The notes: a model not told the origin generated them from the sequence alone. Counted from the stretch's first letter, positions 8,504 through 16,796 are shown. The stretch is 61,961 bases of DNA from an uncultured Christensenella sp. (GCA_910577945.1 CAJTNI010000012.1:1-61961), one strand, 5' to 3'. Made by a program: numbers and translations.

Positions 8504-9061
8504 ATGCAGAACAATATTATCGACGGAGTTTTGACCGTCAACGGAAAGGAATATACGATTGTGCGCCTGCTCGGCAAGGGCAAGGGCGGGTATTCGTACC
8601 TTGCGACCGACGGGCGGCGCGAATTTACGGTCAAGCAAATACATCACGAGCCGTGCGAATACTACTCGTTCGGCGATAAGCTGCGAGCCGAGCTCGGCGA
8701 CTACGCGCGCATCAAAACGGCGGGCGTGCGCATGCCCGAGCTCATCGACGCGGACAGCGATAGCGAACGCATAGTCAAAGAGTATATACGCGGCGAAACG
8801 GCGATGGCGCTTGTAAAGGACGACAGGCTGCCCGTCGGGCTGTACGAACAAGTAGCGCGCACGTCGGTAATCTGCAAGGCGGCGGGCATAAATGTAGATT
8901 GGTTTCCGACCAACTTTATCGACTGCGACGGCGAGCTGTATTATATTGATTACGAATGCAACGAGTTTTCCGAGCAATGGAGCTTTGTAAATTGGGGGCG
9001 CAAATATTGGTCTAAAACGCCCGAGCTAATCGCGTATCTCGCCGAGCATCGCGACGCCTGA
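8504..9061 (+). CDS. Small protein-kinase-fold protein of unknown substrate
   Basis: A 185-residue protein with the outline of a minimal kinase fold. It has a glycine-rich loop LLGKGKGGYSYL near residue 22, a candidate ATP Lys in FTVKQIHHE, and a catalytic-loop-like stretch INVDWFPTNFI followed by LYYIDYECN, where the IDYE could replace DFG. The canonical HRD is absent. The size and motifs recall the compact atypical kinases of the Bud32/RIO type, but I cannot assign a family. No Shine-Dalgarno sequence precedes the ATG. A TAAAAT at 8492-8497 would put +1 on the ATG, but there is no clear -35. A convergent hairpin follows. Confidence 0.6.
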   Translation: MQNNIIDGVLTVNGKEYTIVRLLGKGKGGYSYLATDGRREFTVKQIHHEPCEYYSFGDKLRAELGDYARIKTAGVRMPELIDADSDSERIVKEYIRGETAMALVKDDRLPVGLYEQVARTSVICKAAGINVDWFPTNFIDCDGELYYIDYECNEFSEQWSFVNWGRKYWSKTPELIAYLAEHRDA

Positions 9062-9076
9062 ATTTCGGCAATCAAA

Positions 9077-9105
9077 ACGCCGCCCGACGGGAAATCGTGC
9101 GGCGT
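9077..9105 (-). terminator. Terminator between convergent genes
   Basis: Stem ACGCCGC/GCGGCGT (9077-9083 with 9099-9105). Read on the minus strand it is followed by TTTTGATT, so it most likely ends the membrane-protein transcript starting at 9682. Confidence 0.65.
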
Positions 9106-9109
9106 CGTA

Positions 9110-9682
9110 TTAAGAATTGATTAGCTTATTCGCTTTTTCCATAAGCGCGTCGGCTTTGCGTTTTTCGGTGCTGTTCCATTCGTCAAGCGTGTGTTCGTAA
9201 TGGGCACGCGCTTTTTTGTATTTGCCGCGCTTAACTCCTCCCGCTATAAATATCGCCAAACCGAAGGTAAGCGGCGCTATGCCGATAAGTCCGATTACTC
9301 CGCCGCCCATTCCCAATCCGATTACCAGCAGAATGGCAATCCCGACCACGGTGAAGAAGAATGCCCATGCGTATGCGGCTTTTTGCATTTTGCGGTTTGC
9401 GGGCGCGCTCGGCTTGGTATCCATTACGTCGTGAAAATTTCTTTCCAAGCGCGTTACTTCGTCGTACCAGGGCGTAGCCTTTTCTCGCGAGAACGTAAGC
9501 TTGTTGAAGGTTGAGTAGGTAGTAGTCGTTACTTTGTCGATAGGGTCGTAGCTTTGCCCGTCGTATTCCTGACAGCGTTGGTTGTTAATAAGCTCCCAGC
9601 CGAACGCCTCGTATTCCTTAACTCGACGATTTATAATATCGTCGTCCGGATAGCATTGGATTGTTTTCGTTTCTCTCGCCAT
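9110..9682 (-). CDS. Hypothetical membrane protein with two transmembrane helices
   Basis: A 190-residue protein that I do not recognise. The N-terminal ~95 residues are soluble and polar. Two hydrophobic helices follow (about 104-126 and 130-150; the second contains GVIGLIGIAPLTFGLAIFIAGG), then a charged helical tail of about 40 residues. The start MARETKTIQCYPDDDII follows a good AAGGAG site. Its promoter at 9717-9745 is interleaved with that of the divergent Xre repressor, so the repressor may control it. Confidence 0.7.
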   Translation of the reverse strand: MARETKTIQCYPDDDIINRRVKEYEAFGWELINNQRCQEYDGQSYDPIDKVTTTTYSTFNKLTFSREKATPWYDEVTRLERNFHDVMDTKPSAPANRKMQKAAYAWAFFFTVVGIAILLVIGLGMGGGVIGLIGIAPLTFGLAIFIAGGVKRGKYKKARAHYEHTLDEWNSTEKRKADALMEKANKLINS

Positions 9683-9716
9683 AATAACTCCTTTATTTTG
9701 CTAAAAGTATACTGAT

Positions 9717-9745
9717 AATATACCATAGTATTTTGCATGTGTCAA
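9717..9745 (-). promoter_or_regulatory. Promoter of the membrane-protein gene
   Basis: On the minus strand TTGACA (9745-9740) and TATATT (9722-9717) are 17 bases apart. It overlaps the divergent promoter at 9733-9760, so only one polymerase can bind at a time. Confidence 0.75.
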
Positions 9746-9760
9746 CTGAATGTATACAAT
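9733..9760 (+). promoter_or_regulatory. Putative promoter of the Xre gene
   Basis: TTGCAT (9733-9738) and TACAAT (9755-9760) with a 16-base spacer. The -10 lies in TGTATACAAT and a similar AGTATACTG lies at about 9706-9714; these could be repressor operator half-sites. Confidence 0.5.
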
Positions 9761-9807
9761 AGTTTTGCAATATTTTACTCAAAGTTGATTAAAATAAGCG
9801 AGGGCAC

Positions 9808-10086
9808 ATGATTAACGAGCGGATAAAACAGTTGAGACAAGCGCGGAGCATGACGCAGGTGGAGCTTGCGAGCGGTTTGGGCGTGAGCAAACAGTGCGTG
9901 TCCAATTGGGAAAACGATTATATACAGCCATCGATAGAGATGTTGATTAAGCTTGCCGAGTTTTTCAAGGTATCGACCGATTACTTGCTCGGGCGGGACG
10001 ACGGCTTGAACGTAAACGTGAGCGGCTTGACCGAAAAAGAGGTCGCGCATATACGAATGCTCGTGGACGATTTGCTCAACAGGTAA
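9808..10086 (+). CDS. Xre-family helix-turn-helix repressor
   Basis: A 92-residue Cro/CI-type regulator. The HTH_3 domain covers about residues 3-62, with QLRQARSMTQVELASGLGVS and KQCVSNWENDYIQPS as the helix-turn-helix, and STDYLLGRDD closing the domain. A short helical tail follows and may dimerise. The ATG has a GAGG site. Single-domain repressors like this often autoregulate and control a divergent neighbour, here the two-helix membrane protein. No phage genes are near. Confidence 0.92.
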   Translation: MINERIKQLRQARSMTQVELASGLGVSKQCVSNWENDYIQPSIEMLIKLAEFFKVSTDYLLGRDDGLNVNVSGLTEKEVAHIRMLVDDLLNR

Positions 10087-10163
10087 TCGCGGGAAGCGCC
10101 GCGCGCTATCGCCTGCGACGGCGTGGGGCGCGGCGAATAATTTGAAAATCGCGCGAAAAGGGT

Positions 10164-10192
10164 TTGACAAAGCGCAAAAATCGTGATATAAT
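10164..10192 (+). promoter_or_regulatory. Promoter of the tRNA pair
   Basis: A perfect TTGACA (10164-10169) and a perfect TATAAT (10187-10192) with a 17-base spacer, just upstream of tRNA-Gly. Confidence 0.9.
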
Positions 10193-10205
10193 TTTTAGGC
10201 TTAAT

Positions 10206-10280
10206 GCGGGAATGGCTCAATGGTAGAGCAGTAGCTTCCCAAGCTGAAGGTTGCGGGTTCGATTCCCGTTTCCCGCTCCA
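10206..10280 (+). tRNA. tRNA-Gly, anticodon CCC
   Basis: A 75-base cloverleaf with encoded CCA. The acceptor stem is GCGGGAA/TTCCCGC and the anticodon loop is TTCCCAA, giving CCC. The T arm GCGGG/CCCGT encloses TTCGATT. The top of the anticodon stem is weak, with G27-A43 unpaired and a U-G wobble next to it. It is transcribed with the next tRNA, 3 bases downstream. Confidence 0.95.
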
Positions 10281-10283
10281 TAT

Positions 10284-10359
10284 CGAGGCGTAGCGCAGTT
10301 GGTAGCGCGCATGGTTCGGGACCATGAGGCCGCGAGTTCGAGTCTCGCCACTTCGACCA
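10284..10359 (+). tRNA. tRNA-Pro, anticodon CGG
   Basis: A 76-base cloverleaf with encoded CCA. The anticodon stem-loop is CATGG-TTCGGGA-CCATG, giving CGG. The acceptor strands are CGAGGCG and CACTTCG, which leaves a C-A mismatch at pair 6-67. The inverted copies of this 3' end downstream carry G instead of A at that position, which would restore the pair. Confidence 0.93.
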
Positions 10360-10363
10360 ATAT

Positions 10364-10387
10364 AAAAACCGCCGTAAGGCGGTTTTT
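10364..10387 (+). terminator. Terminator of the tRNA operon
   Basis: A 10-bp stem AAAAACCGCC/GGCGGTTTTT with a GTAA loop. It is the centre of a larger palindrome (about 10350-10401) that extends into the 3' end of tRNA-Pro. Confidence 0.9.
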
Positions 10388-10431
10388 ATATTGGTCGAAG
10401 CGGCACGGTAGACGAGAGCGCGCCGAGGAAA
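10378..10431. repeat. 54-bp repeat, copy 1, inverted copy of the tRNA-Pro 3' end and terminator arm
   Basis: Copy 2 is at 10587-10640 in the same orientation with one difference in 54 bases. Read on the minus strand, each copy contains a GCCGCTTCGACCA tRNA-like 3' end plus the same terminator arm found after tRNA-Pro. Copy 1 forms, with the tRNA tail, a near-perfect 26-bp inverted repeat around a 4-base loop. Confidence 0.85.
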
Positions 10432-10769
10432 ATAAAGGAAATCATAAGCACGGAAAAAATGCGAGTATAAGGCTAAATGATAAAGCAAATCGGCGCGCAG
10501 GTCGCTAGGCGCTTGGGCGATAGCCCAAAGCCCGCCGCGAATACGCGGCAGTCTCGCCGAGTAATGTTTTCGGCTTGGTAGCGCATGGCGGTTTTTATAT
10601 TGGTCGAAGCGGCACGGTAGGCGAGAGCGCGCCGAGGAAATAAAGCCCGATGCTGGCGCGGCGCGATAGCGCGCTTTCATAATATTCAGCCCGATGCGGT
10701 TTGGTTATTGCCGCGGGCGGTCCGCCATGCGGGCACGGTCGTTTAGTCGCGCCCGCGCGGAGTATTCTC
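10432..10769. other. Intergenic region upstream of metK
   Basis: No supported gene. The region contains the second 54-bp repeat (10587-10640) and several GC-rich inverted segments. ORFs called here are the mistranslations of tRNA-like sequence familiar from other genomes. No SAM riboswitch signature is visible before metK. Confidence 0.7.
10587..10640. repeat. 54-bp repeat, copy 2
   Basis: It differs from 10378-10431 at a single position (A to G). It has no complete tRNA attached, so it is a fragment rather than a gene. Confidence 0.85.
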
Positions 10770-10798
10770 TTGACATTGTCGCGTAAAACGGTTAGAAT
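10770..10798 (+). promoter_or_regulatory. Sigma-A promoter of metK
   Basis: TTGACA (10770-10775), 17-base spacer, TAGAAT (10793-10798). The leader is about 16 bases and contains GGAGG at 10811-10815. Confidence 0.88.
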
Positions 10799-10820
10799 AT
10801 ATCCGTTAACGGAGGATAAT

Positions 10821-11984
10821 ATGCTTAGAACGATATCGTCGGAAAGCGTCACGGAAGGACACCCCGACAAGGTTTGCGATTATATAGCCGACAGTATTCT
10901 CGACGCGGCGCTCGAAAAGGACGGCGAGAGCCGTATCGCTTGCGAGGTGTGCTGCGCGACGGGGCTTGTAGTGGTGCTCGGCGAGTTTACCACAGCCACC
11001 GATTTTATCGACGTGCAAAAGATAGCGCGTTCCGCCATTGCCGAGGTGGGGTATACCGACCCCGCGCTCGGGTTCGATTCCGCTACGTGCGCGGTGCTCA
11101 ACGCCATAAACGGGCAGTCGCCCGATATTGCGCGCGGCGTGGACGAGGCAATCGAGGTGCGGCGCGAAAAATCCAAGGATAAATACGACCGCGTGGGCGC
11201 GGGCGACCAGGGCATGATGTTCGGTTACGCGTGCTCGGAGACCGAGGAGCTTATGCCCATGCCGATTACGCTTGCGCACAAGCTTACGCGCAAGCTCGCC
11301 GAGGTGCGAAAGAGCGGCGAGCTGCCGTTTTTGCGGCCCGACGGCAAGGCTATGGCGTCGCTCGTTTACGACGGCGACACGCCCGTCGCGGTAAGCAATA
11401 TCGTAGTATCCTCGCAGCATTCGCCCGACGTGTCCGAATCGGCGCTGCGCGAGGGCATAATCGAGTGCGTCGTCAAGCGCGTCGTGCCCGAAAAGCTGCT
11501 CGGCAACGCGAGCATACTCGTCAATCCGACGGGGCGGTTCGTCGTGGGCGGACCTGCGGGCGACACGGGCGTTACGGGCAGAAAGATAATCGTCGATACG
11601 TACGGCGGCGCGATAGCGCACGGCGGCGGCGCGTTCTCCGGCAAGGACGCGTCCAAGGTCGACCGTTCCGCATCCTATTACGCGCGGTACGTTTGCAAAA
11701 ACCTCGTTGCGGCGGGGGTGTGCAAAAAGGTAATGCTGCAAGTCGGATACGCCATAGGCAAGGCGCGGCCCGTATCGCTGTTTGTAGATACGTACGGCAC
11801 GGGCGACGACGAAAAGGCGCTTAAAATCGCACAGCGCGCGTTCGATTTCCGTCCCGCGAGCATAATAGAAAAGCTGGGCTTGCGCGCACCCGTTTACAAG
11901 CGCACTACCAATTACGGGCATTTCGGAAAGCCCGATTTGCCGTGGGAGCGGCTTGACGCGGCAGAGGCAATCAAGGCGGTATAA
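10821..11984 (+). CDS. metK: S-adenosylmethionine synthetase
   Basis: MetK makes S-adenosylmethionine from methionine and ATP. The 387-residue protein has the family signatures SESVTEGHPDKVCDYIAD, GAGDQGMMFGYAC, TGRKIIVDTYGG and GGAFSGKDASKVDRSA. ATG 10821 directly follows a good ribosome-binding site and gives the normal N-terminus; longer in-frame extensions run through the promoter. The short leader leaves no room for a SAM riboswitch. recD2 starts two bases after the stop. Confidence 0.97.
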   Translation: MLRTISSESVTEGHPDKVCDYIADSILDAALEKDGESRIACEVCCATGLVVVLGEFTTATDFIDVQKIARSAIAEVGYTDPALGFDSATCAVLNAINGQSPDIARGVDEAIEVRREKSKDKYDRVGAGDQGMMFGYACSETEELMPMPITLAHKLTRKLAEVRKSGELPFLRPDGKAMASLVYDGDTPVAVSNIVVSSQHSPDVSESALREGIIECVVKRVVPEKLLGNASILVNPTGRFVVGGPAGDTGVTGRKIIVDTYGGAIAHGGGAFSGKDASKVDRSASYYARYVCKNLVAAGVCKKVMLQVGYAIGKARPVSLFVDTYGTGDDEKALKIAQRAFDFRPASIIEKLGLRAPVYKRTTNYGHFGKPDLPWERLDAAEAIKAV

Positions 11985-11986
11985 AT

Positions 11987-14176
11987 TTGGAGAGCTTGAC
12001 AGGGTCTGTCGAAGAGATACGTTTCCGCAACGACGAAAACGGCTGGACGGTGCTTACGTTGGATTCCGACGGCGAGCCCGTTACGGTTGCCGGCACGCTG
12101 CCGCCCGTCACGCCCGGGGATTGCTTGCAGCTCGACGGCGAGTTTGTGTTGCACCCGCGCTTCGGCACTCAGTTCAAGGCGACGCGCGCGTCGGTCACGC
12201 AGCCGCGTACCGTTCAGGGCGTAATCAAGTTTTTGGCGTCGGGGCTTATCGAGGGCGTGGGCGAAAAGACGGCGGTGCGCATAGCCGAAAGGTTCGGCGC
12301 GGACGCGATTGATATTATCGAGCGCGACCCACTGCGGCTCGTCGAGATAAAGGGAATAAGCCGCGCCAAGGCGGAAAAGATTTCCGCGCAGCTTGCGAGT
12401 CAACGCGAGCAGCGCGACGCGATAATGTTTTTGGCGGGCTACGGCATAACCGTAAACCTCGCTATCAAGCTGTACGCGATTTACGGCGCGGCGACGGTGG
12501 ACACCGTAAAGACCAATCCGTACGTGCTCGTCGAGGACGTAAACGGCGTGGGGTTTCTGACCGCCGACCGCATTGCGCAGTCCATGGGCATCGACCCCAT
12601 GAGCGAGTTCCGCATGCGCGCGGGGCTTGTGCACGCGCTCAAAACCGCGTGCGAGAAAGAGGGCAACACGTACCTGCCGCGCGAAAAGCTGTTCGACGAG
12701 GCGAAAAAGCTGTTGGGCGCGGCGGACGACGGCGCGCTCGCCGCGGCGCTGGAATCGCTCAAAACCGAGCGCAAGACGGTGTGCCCGTTCGATACCGCGG
12801 TCATGGGCGAGCAGTATTACCGCGCCGAAAAGTCGGTTGCCGTCAAGCTTGTGAAGCGCGTGGACGGCGCGGGCGCGATTGCGCGCGACGTTTCGGGCAT
12901 AATCGACAGGTTTGAAAAATCCAATTCCATAACGCTGCACGACGCGCAGCGCGAGGCGGTTACGCGCGCGGTGCAGAGCGGCGTGTCAGTCATTACGGGC
13001 GGACCGGGCACGGGCAAGACCACGATTATAAATTGCATTCTTTTTGTGCTCAACTCGCTGTCGGTGTCGTCGCTGCTGCTCGCGCCGACGGGCAGGGCGG
13101 CAAAGCGCATGACCGAAAGCTGCGGCGCGGACGCGTCCACCATACATCGCGCGCTGCTTGCGCTCGACGGCGGCTCGAAATTCACCGAGCAAGCCGTGAT
13201 TGTGGACGAGTTTTCCATGGTCGATATTTTTTTGTTCCGCATGCTGCTGGAAGCCATGAACGACACGGCGAAGCTGATTATAGTCGGCGACTCCGACCAG
13301 CTCCCGTCGGTGGGGTCGGGCAACGTGCTGCGCGACCTGATATCGAGCAGGCTTGTGCCCGTAACGCGGCTGAGCTTTATTTACAGACAGTCGCAGACAA
13401 GCCGTATAGCTTTGAGCGCGCACGACATCAACGCGGGGCGCGTGCCCGAGCTAAACGCGCGCGACGGCGACTTTTACTTTTTCCGCAGGCGCAACGCCGT
13501 TGAAACGGCGGACATGACGGTGGAGCTCGCGGTCAAGCGCATTACGGGGTTTTGCGGAATCGACCCGTCGCGCATTCAGGTAATCGCCGCGCTCAAAAAC
13601 GGCGTGTGCGGCGTAAACGCGCTCAACAAGCGGCTGCAAACGGCGCTCAACGGCGGCGCGGGCAAATCGGTCACGGTGGGCGACATAACGTTTTTCGAGG
13701 GCGACCGCGTCATGCACACCGTCAATAACTACGAGCTGGAATACACGCGCGGCGCGTTTACGGGCAAGGGCGTGTTCAACGGCGACATCGGCACGGTGGC
13801 TACTGTGTACGCCACGGGCGAGATAGAGGTCGAGTTCGAGGACGGGCGGCGCGTCATGTACGCGGGCGAGAACAAGCGTCAGCTCATACTGTCGTACGCG
13901 GTGACGGTGCACAAAAGTCAGGGCTGCGAGTTCGACGCGGTGGTCATGCCCGTGGTTGGCGGCTCGCCCGTCATTATGACGCGCAACCTATTATACACGG
14001 CAATTACGCGCGCGAAAAAGCTGGCGGTGCTCGTAGGCGAGGAATATCATATCGAGCGCATGGTGGAAAACAACTACGTCGCCGAGCGGTACTCCGCATT
14101 GGCGCATTTCATCGAGGACGCAAAGGCGGGAATGCTCAAACTGTTCGGCGCGCCCGCGGAGGATTTGAATGACTGA
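11987..14176 (+). CDS. recD2: RecD2-type ATP-dependent DNA helicase
   Basis: RecD2 is a 5'-3' SF1B helicase of bacteria without RecBC, active in DNA repair and fork maintenance. The 729-residue protein has an N-terminal OB-like region (about 1-75), helix-hairpin-helix repeats (about 85-200), and the motor with Walker A GGPGTGKTT at about residue 337, Walker B VIVDEFSMVD, GDSDQLPSVGSGNVL and the C-terminal YAVTVHKSQGCEFDAVV. It starts with TTG two bases after metK. Its 3' end overlaps the next gene by 8 bases, so the two are probably translationally coupled. Confidence 0.95.
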   Translation: MESLTGSVEEIRFRNDENGWTVLTLDSDGEPVTVAGTLPPVTPGDCLQLDGEFVLHPRFGTQFKATRASVTQPRTVQGVIKFLASGLIEGVGEKTAVRIAERFGADAIDIIERDPLRLVEIKGISRAKAEKISAQLASQREQRDAIMFLAGYGITVNLAIKLYAIYGAATVDTVKTNPYVLVEDVNGVGFLTADRIAQSMGIDPMSEFRMRAGLVHALKTACEKEGNTYLPREKLFDEAKKLLGAADDGALAAALESLKTERKTVCPFDTAVMGEQYYRAEKSVAVKLVKRVDGAGAIARDVSGIIDRFEKSNSITLHDAQREAVTRAVQSGVSVITGGPGTGKTTIINCILFVLNSLSVSSLLLAPTGRAAKRMTESCGADASTIHRALLALDGGSKFTEQAVIVDEFSMVDIFLFRMLLEAMNDTAKLIIVGDSDQLPSVGSGNVLRDLISSRLVPVTRLSFIYRQSQTSRIALSAHDINAGRVPELNARDGDFYFFRRRNAVETADMTVELAVKRITGFCGIDPSRIQVIAALKNGVCGVNALNKRLQTALNGGAGKSVTVGDITFFEGDRVMHTVNNYELEYTRGAFTGKGVFNGDIGTVATVYATGEIEVEFEDGRRVMYAGENKRQLILSYAVTVHKSQGCEFDAVVMPVVGGSPVIMTRNLLYTAITRAKKLAVLVGEEYHIERMVENNYVAERYSALAHFIEDAKAGMLKLFGAPAEDLND

Positions 14177-15038
14177 CGAATCGACGCATGTGTATGACAA
14201 GAAAAAACTGATAATTCTGCGCGCCGCGCTTATACTCATCGGCGGCGCGGTGGGCGGCACGGCGGTGTGGCAGTATTTCGTGAACTACCCCGAGCTGATG
14301 CGCCGCGAATTTCAGATTATAATCACCGTGGTGTCGGCGTGCGTGCTCGCCGCGCTTTTGGGCTTGTCGGCAAAGCCGTTTTACAGGCTGTTCGCGAGCA
14401 TAGGCGCGCAGTTTACGGGGATTGTACGGACGCTGGGCGCGCGCGGCGTGGTAGCCGTGGTAGCGGGCTTGGCGGCGGCGGGCATGCTCGGATTTTTGCT
14501 GGACGTTATAATCCGCGGATATATCGGGGTGTGGGCGGTGCGCTTGCTCGCCGATATTCTCGCGGTGTGTCTGTTCGCCGTGCTGTGCTGCTACGGGTTT
14601 ACCAAGTGGGTGGCGGCGGACGAGCCCGAGGAGACGGGCGCGCCCGAGCGCGAGTGCGTCGGGTATTTATTGACCGCGTCGTGCTTTACGGACGAGCGCG
14701 TGCTGACGGCGGTTGACGTGCTGTGCAACGTCAAGATTAGCAAAAACGTGTTTCAGGCGCTGTGCAGGTTCGGCGGCGACGGCGCGGCGGCGGCTAGGCT
14801 CAACGCCGTTATAGAACGCGGCGCGGCGGAGAGCTTGAAGGGCGGCGACGACTTTTCGAGCGCGGACGACTATGCGCGTGCAGAAATCGCGCTTGCCGCG
14901 GCAAAGCGGTTAAAGCCGATAGTCGCGGCGGCGGACGGGTTTCCCGCAATCGACGGCGCGGTGGACGTTGCGGTGTTCGCGCCGCCGACCGACGAGGTAA
15001 AAGCCAAATTTTTCGACGGTAACGGTGAAGCGGTATGA
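14169..15038 (+). CDS. Four-helix membrane protein, YacL-like with a degenerate PIN-like C-terminus
   Basis: A 289-residue protein. Four hydrophobic helices occupy about residues 14-150, with charged loops. The remaining ~130 residues are soluble. The topology and start ILRAALILIGGAVGGTAV recall YacL-type proteins, which have four helices followed by a PIN-TRAM nuclease domain. Here the expected first PIN block reads YLLTASCFTDERVLTAV, the catalytic acidic residues are not obvious, and there is no room for a TRAM domain. The YacL relation is an inference from layout; otherwise it is a hypothetical membrane protein. It overlaps recD2 by 8 bases and the glucosidase by 4. Confidence 0.55.
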   Translation: MTDESTHVYDKKKLIILRAALILIGGAVGGTAVWQYFVNYPELMRREFQIIITVVSACVLAALLGLSAKPFYRLFASIGAQFTGIVRTLGARGVVAVVAGLAAAGMLGFLLDVIIRGYIGVWAVRLLADILAVCLFAVLCCYGFTKWVAADEPEETGAPERECVGYLLTASCFTDERVLTAVDVLCNVKISKNVFQALCRFGGDGAAAARLNAVIERGAAESLKGGDDFSSADDYARAEIALAAAKRLKPIVAAADGFPAIDGAVDVAVFAPPTDEVKAKFFDGNGEAV

Positions 15039-16624
15039 ACGAGTTTAAACGCTTTTTGGAATGGAACGTGTATCAAATCTATCCGCGCAGCTTTATGGAC
15101 GGCAACGGCGACGGCATAGGCGACTTGAACGGCATTACGCGCAAGCTCGATTATCTCAAAGAGCTCGGCATAAACGCCGTGTGGCTGTCGCCGTGCTACA
15201 AAAGCCCGAACTGCGACAACGGATACGACATAAGCGATTACCGCGATATTATGGACGAGTTCGGCAGCCTCGACGATTGGAAAGCGATGATAAAGGCGAT
15301 GCACGACCGCGGCATAAAGCTGATTATGGATTTTGTGGCAAACCACACGTCGAGCGAGCACGAGTGGTTCAAGCAGGCGCGGTCGAGCCGAGACAACCCG
15401 TATCACGATTATTATATCTGGCGCGACGAAATTCCCAACGATTGGCAATCGGTGTTTTTGGGCAGCGCGTGGGAGTACAACGCGCCGACCGACGAATACT
15501 ACCTGCACAGCTTCGCAATCGGTCAGCCCGACCTTAATTGGGAAAACCCCGAGGTTCGCAGGGAAATGGCGGGCGTGATAGATTATTGGGCGGACTTGGG
15601 CGTGGACGGATTTCGCTGCGACGTGCTCGACTTTATAGCCAAGGATTTCGACAAGGGCATAATGAACAACGCGCCGCACCTGCACGGATATATCAAGGAG
15701 CTGTTCGGCAGAGACAAGGTCAAGCACATATTCACCGTCGGCGAGTGCTCTATGGGCGAGGACAAGATAGTCGATATTTGCGGCGAGGACAGGAACGAGC
15801 TCAAATGTATTTTTCAGTTCGACCATCTCGGCTTGGGCAGGACGGGCGACAAGTTCGAGCGCGCCGCGCCCGATACGGACGAGCTGCGCGACACGCTCGT
15901 CAAGTGGCAGTATTTTACCGAAAAGAACGGGCTGTTGTACACGCTCGTGACAGATAATCACGACCAAGCGCACTATATTTCGCGCGGCGGCGACGATAAA
16001 AACGGCAGGTACGAAACGGCGACTATGTACGCGGCTATGTTCTATCTGTTGAAGGGCATACCGTTTATATATCAAGGAATAGAGTTCGGCACGCCCGACC
16101 CGCATTATGCCGACTTGAAGGATTTCGACGACGTGGAAACGTACAACTACTACGACGCGCACAAGTCGGAGCTGTCGCACGAAGCGCTTATGCGGCGCAT
16201 AAATTTCGGCAGCCGCGACAACGCGCGTCGCCCCATGTGCTGGAACGGCGCGAAAAACTACGGCTTTTCGACGGCGGACAAAACGTGGATACCGCTGCAC
16301 AGCCGCGGCGCGGAGGTCAATCTCGAAAACGACAAAAACTCCCGAAAGTCGGTTTTCGGGTTCTATAAAAGATTGCTCGCGCTGCGCAACGAGAGCGTTG
16401 CGGTCAAGCTCGGCAGGTTCGACGATTTGACGCGCGGCGACGGTTACTTCGCGTATACGCGAACGCACGGCGACGAGCAAATCCTCGTCGTGTGCAACTT
16501 CGACAAGACGCGCGAAATAGCGGGCTTGCCCGACGGGAAATATCTTTTCGGCAACGGCGACGGCGCGCGCGCGACTAACGGCGGGTACGCGCCCTTCGAG
16601 ACGGCGGTTTTCAAGCTGCGATAG
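15035..16624 (+). CDS. GH13 alpha-glucosidase (oligo-1,6-glucosidase type)
   Basis: A cytoplasmic GH13 enzyme of 529 residues with no signal peptide. It probably hydrolyses isomalto- or maltooligosaccharides or a disaccharide phosphate. Motifs are DFVANHTSSEHEWF (region I), DGFRCDVLDF with nucleophile Asp196, VGECSM with acid/base Glu237 and TDNHDQ with Asp310. The N-terminus WNVYQIYPRSFMDGNGDGIG is typical of the oligo-1,6-glucosidase/trehalose-6-phosphate hydrolase group. The exact substrate cannot be told from the sequence. The ATG overlaps the previous stop as ATGA, which suggests coupling. Confidence 0.92.
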   Translation: MNEFKRFLEWNVYQIYPRSFMDGNGDGIGDLNGITRKLDYLKELGINAVWLSPCYKSPNCDNGYDISDYRDIMDEFGSLDDWKAMIKAMHDRGIKLIMDFVANHTSSEHEWFKQARSSRDNPYHDYYIWRDEIPNDWQSVFLGSAWEYNAPTDEYYLHSFAIGQPDLNWENPEVRREMAGVIDYWADLGVDGFRCDVLDFIAKDFDKGIMNNAPHLHGYIKELFGRDKVKHIFTVGECSMGEDKIVDICGEDRNELKCIFQFDHLGLGRTGDKFERAAPDTDELRDTLVKWQYFTEKNGLLYTLVTDNHDQAHYISRGGDDKNGRYETATMYAAMFYLLKGIPFIYQGIEFGTPDPHYADLKDFDDVETYNYYDAHKSELSHEALMRRINFGSRDNARRPMCWNGAKNYGFSTADKTWIPLHSRGAEVNLENDKNSRKSVFGFYKRLLALRNESVAVKLGRFDDLTRGDGYFAYTRTHGDEQILVVCNFDKTREIAGLPDGKYLFGNGDGARATNGGYAPFETAVFKLR

Positions 16625-16737
16625 TCGAAAATAAACGGCCGACGCGCTCTGCGCGGGGCGGCGCGGGAGCGCGCTCATTCGAGCGGCGTTCGTAAAGCGC
16701 GACGGCGTTTAGCCGATTACATTGACTGTCAATATAA

Positions 16738-16766
16738 TTGACAAATTTTTGCATTTGCTATATAAT
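16738..16766 (+). promoter_or_regulatory. Sigma-A promoter of the polytopic membrane protein
   Basis: A perfect TTGACA (16738-16743) and a perfect TATAAT (16761-16766) are 17 bases apart. A second overlapping TTGACT lies at 16723-16728. The short palindrome CCGTATATACGG follows at 16768-16779, around the predicted +1. Confidence 0.85.
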
Positions 16767-16796
16767 TCCGTATATACGGAAAAAGCGGAGCGGCGC

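Noticed and set aside
10201..10680. Minus-strand protein ORFs over the tRNA region
   Set aside because: They are translations of tRNA and tRNA-like repeats (the WSKWRDSNSRPHG and GIEPATFSLG patterns), a known annotation artefact.
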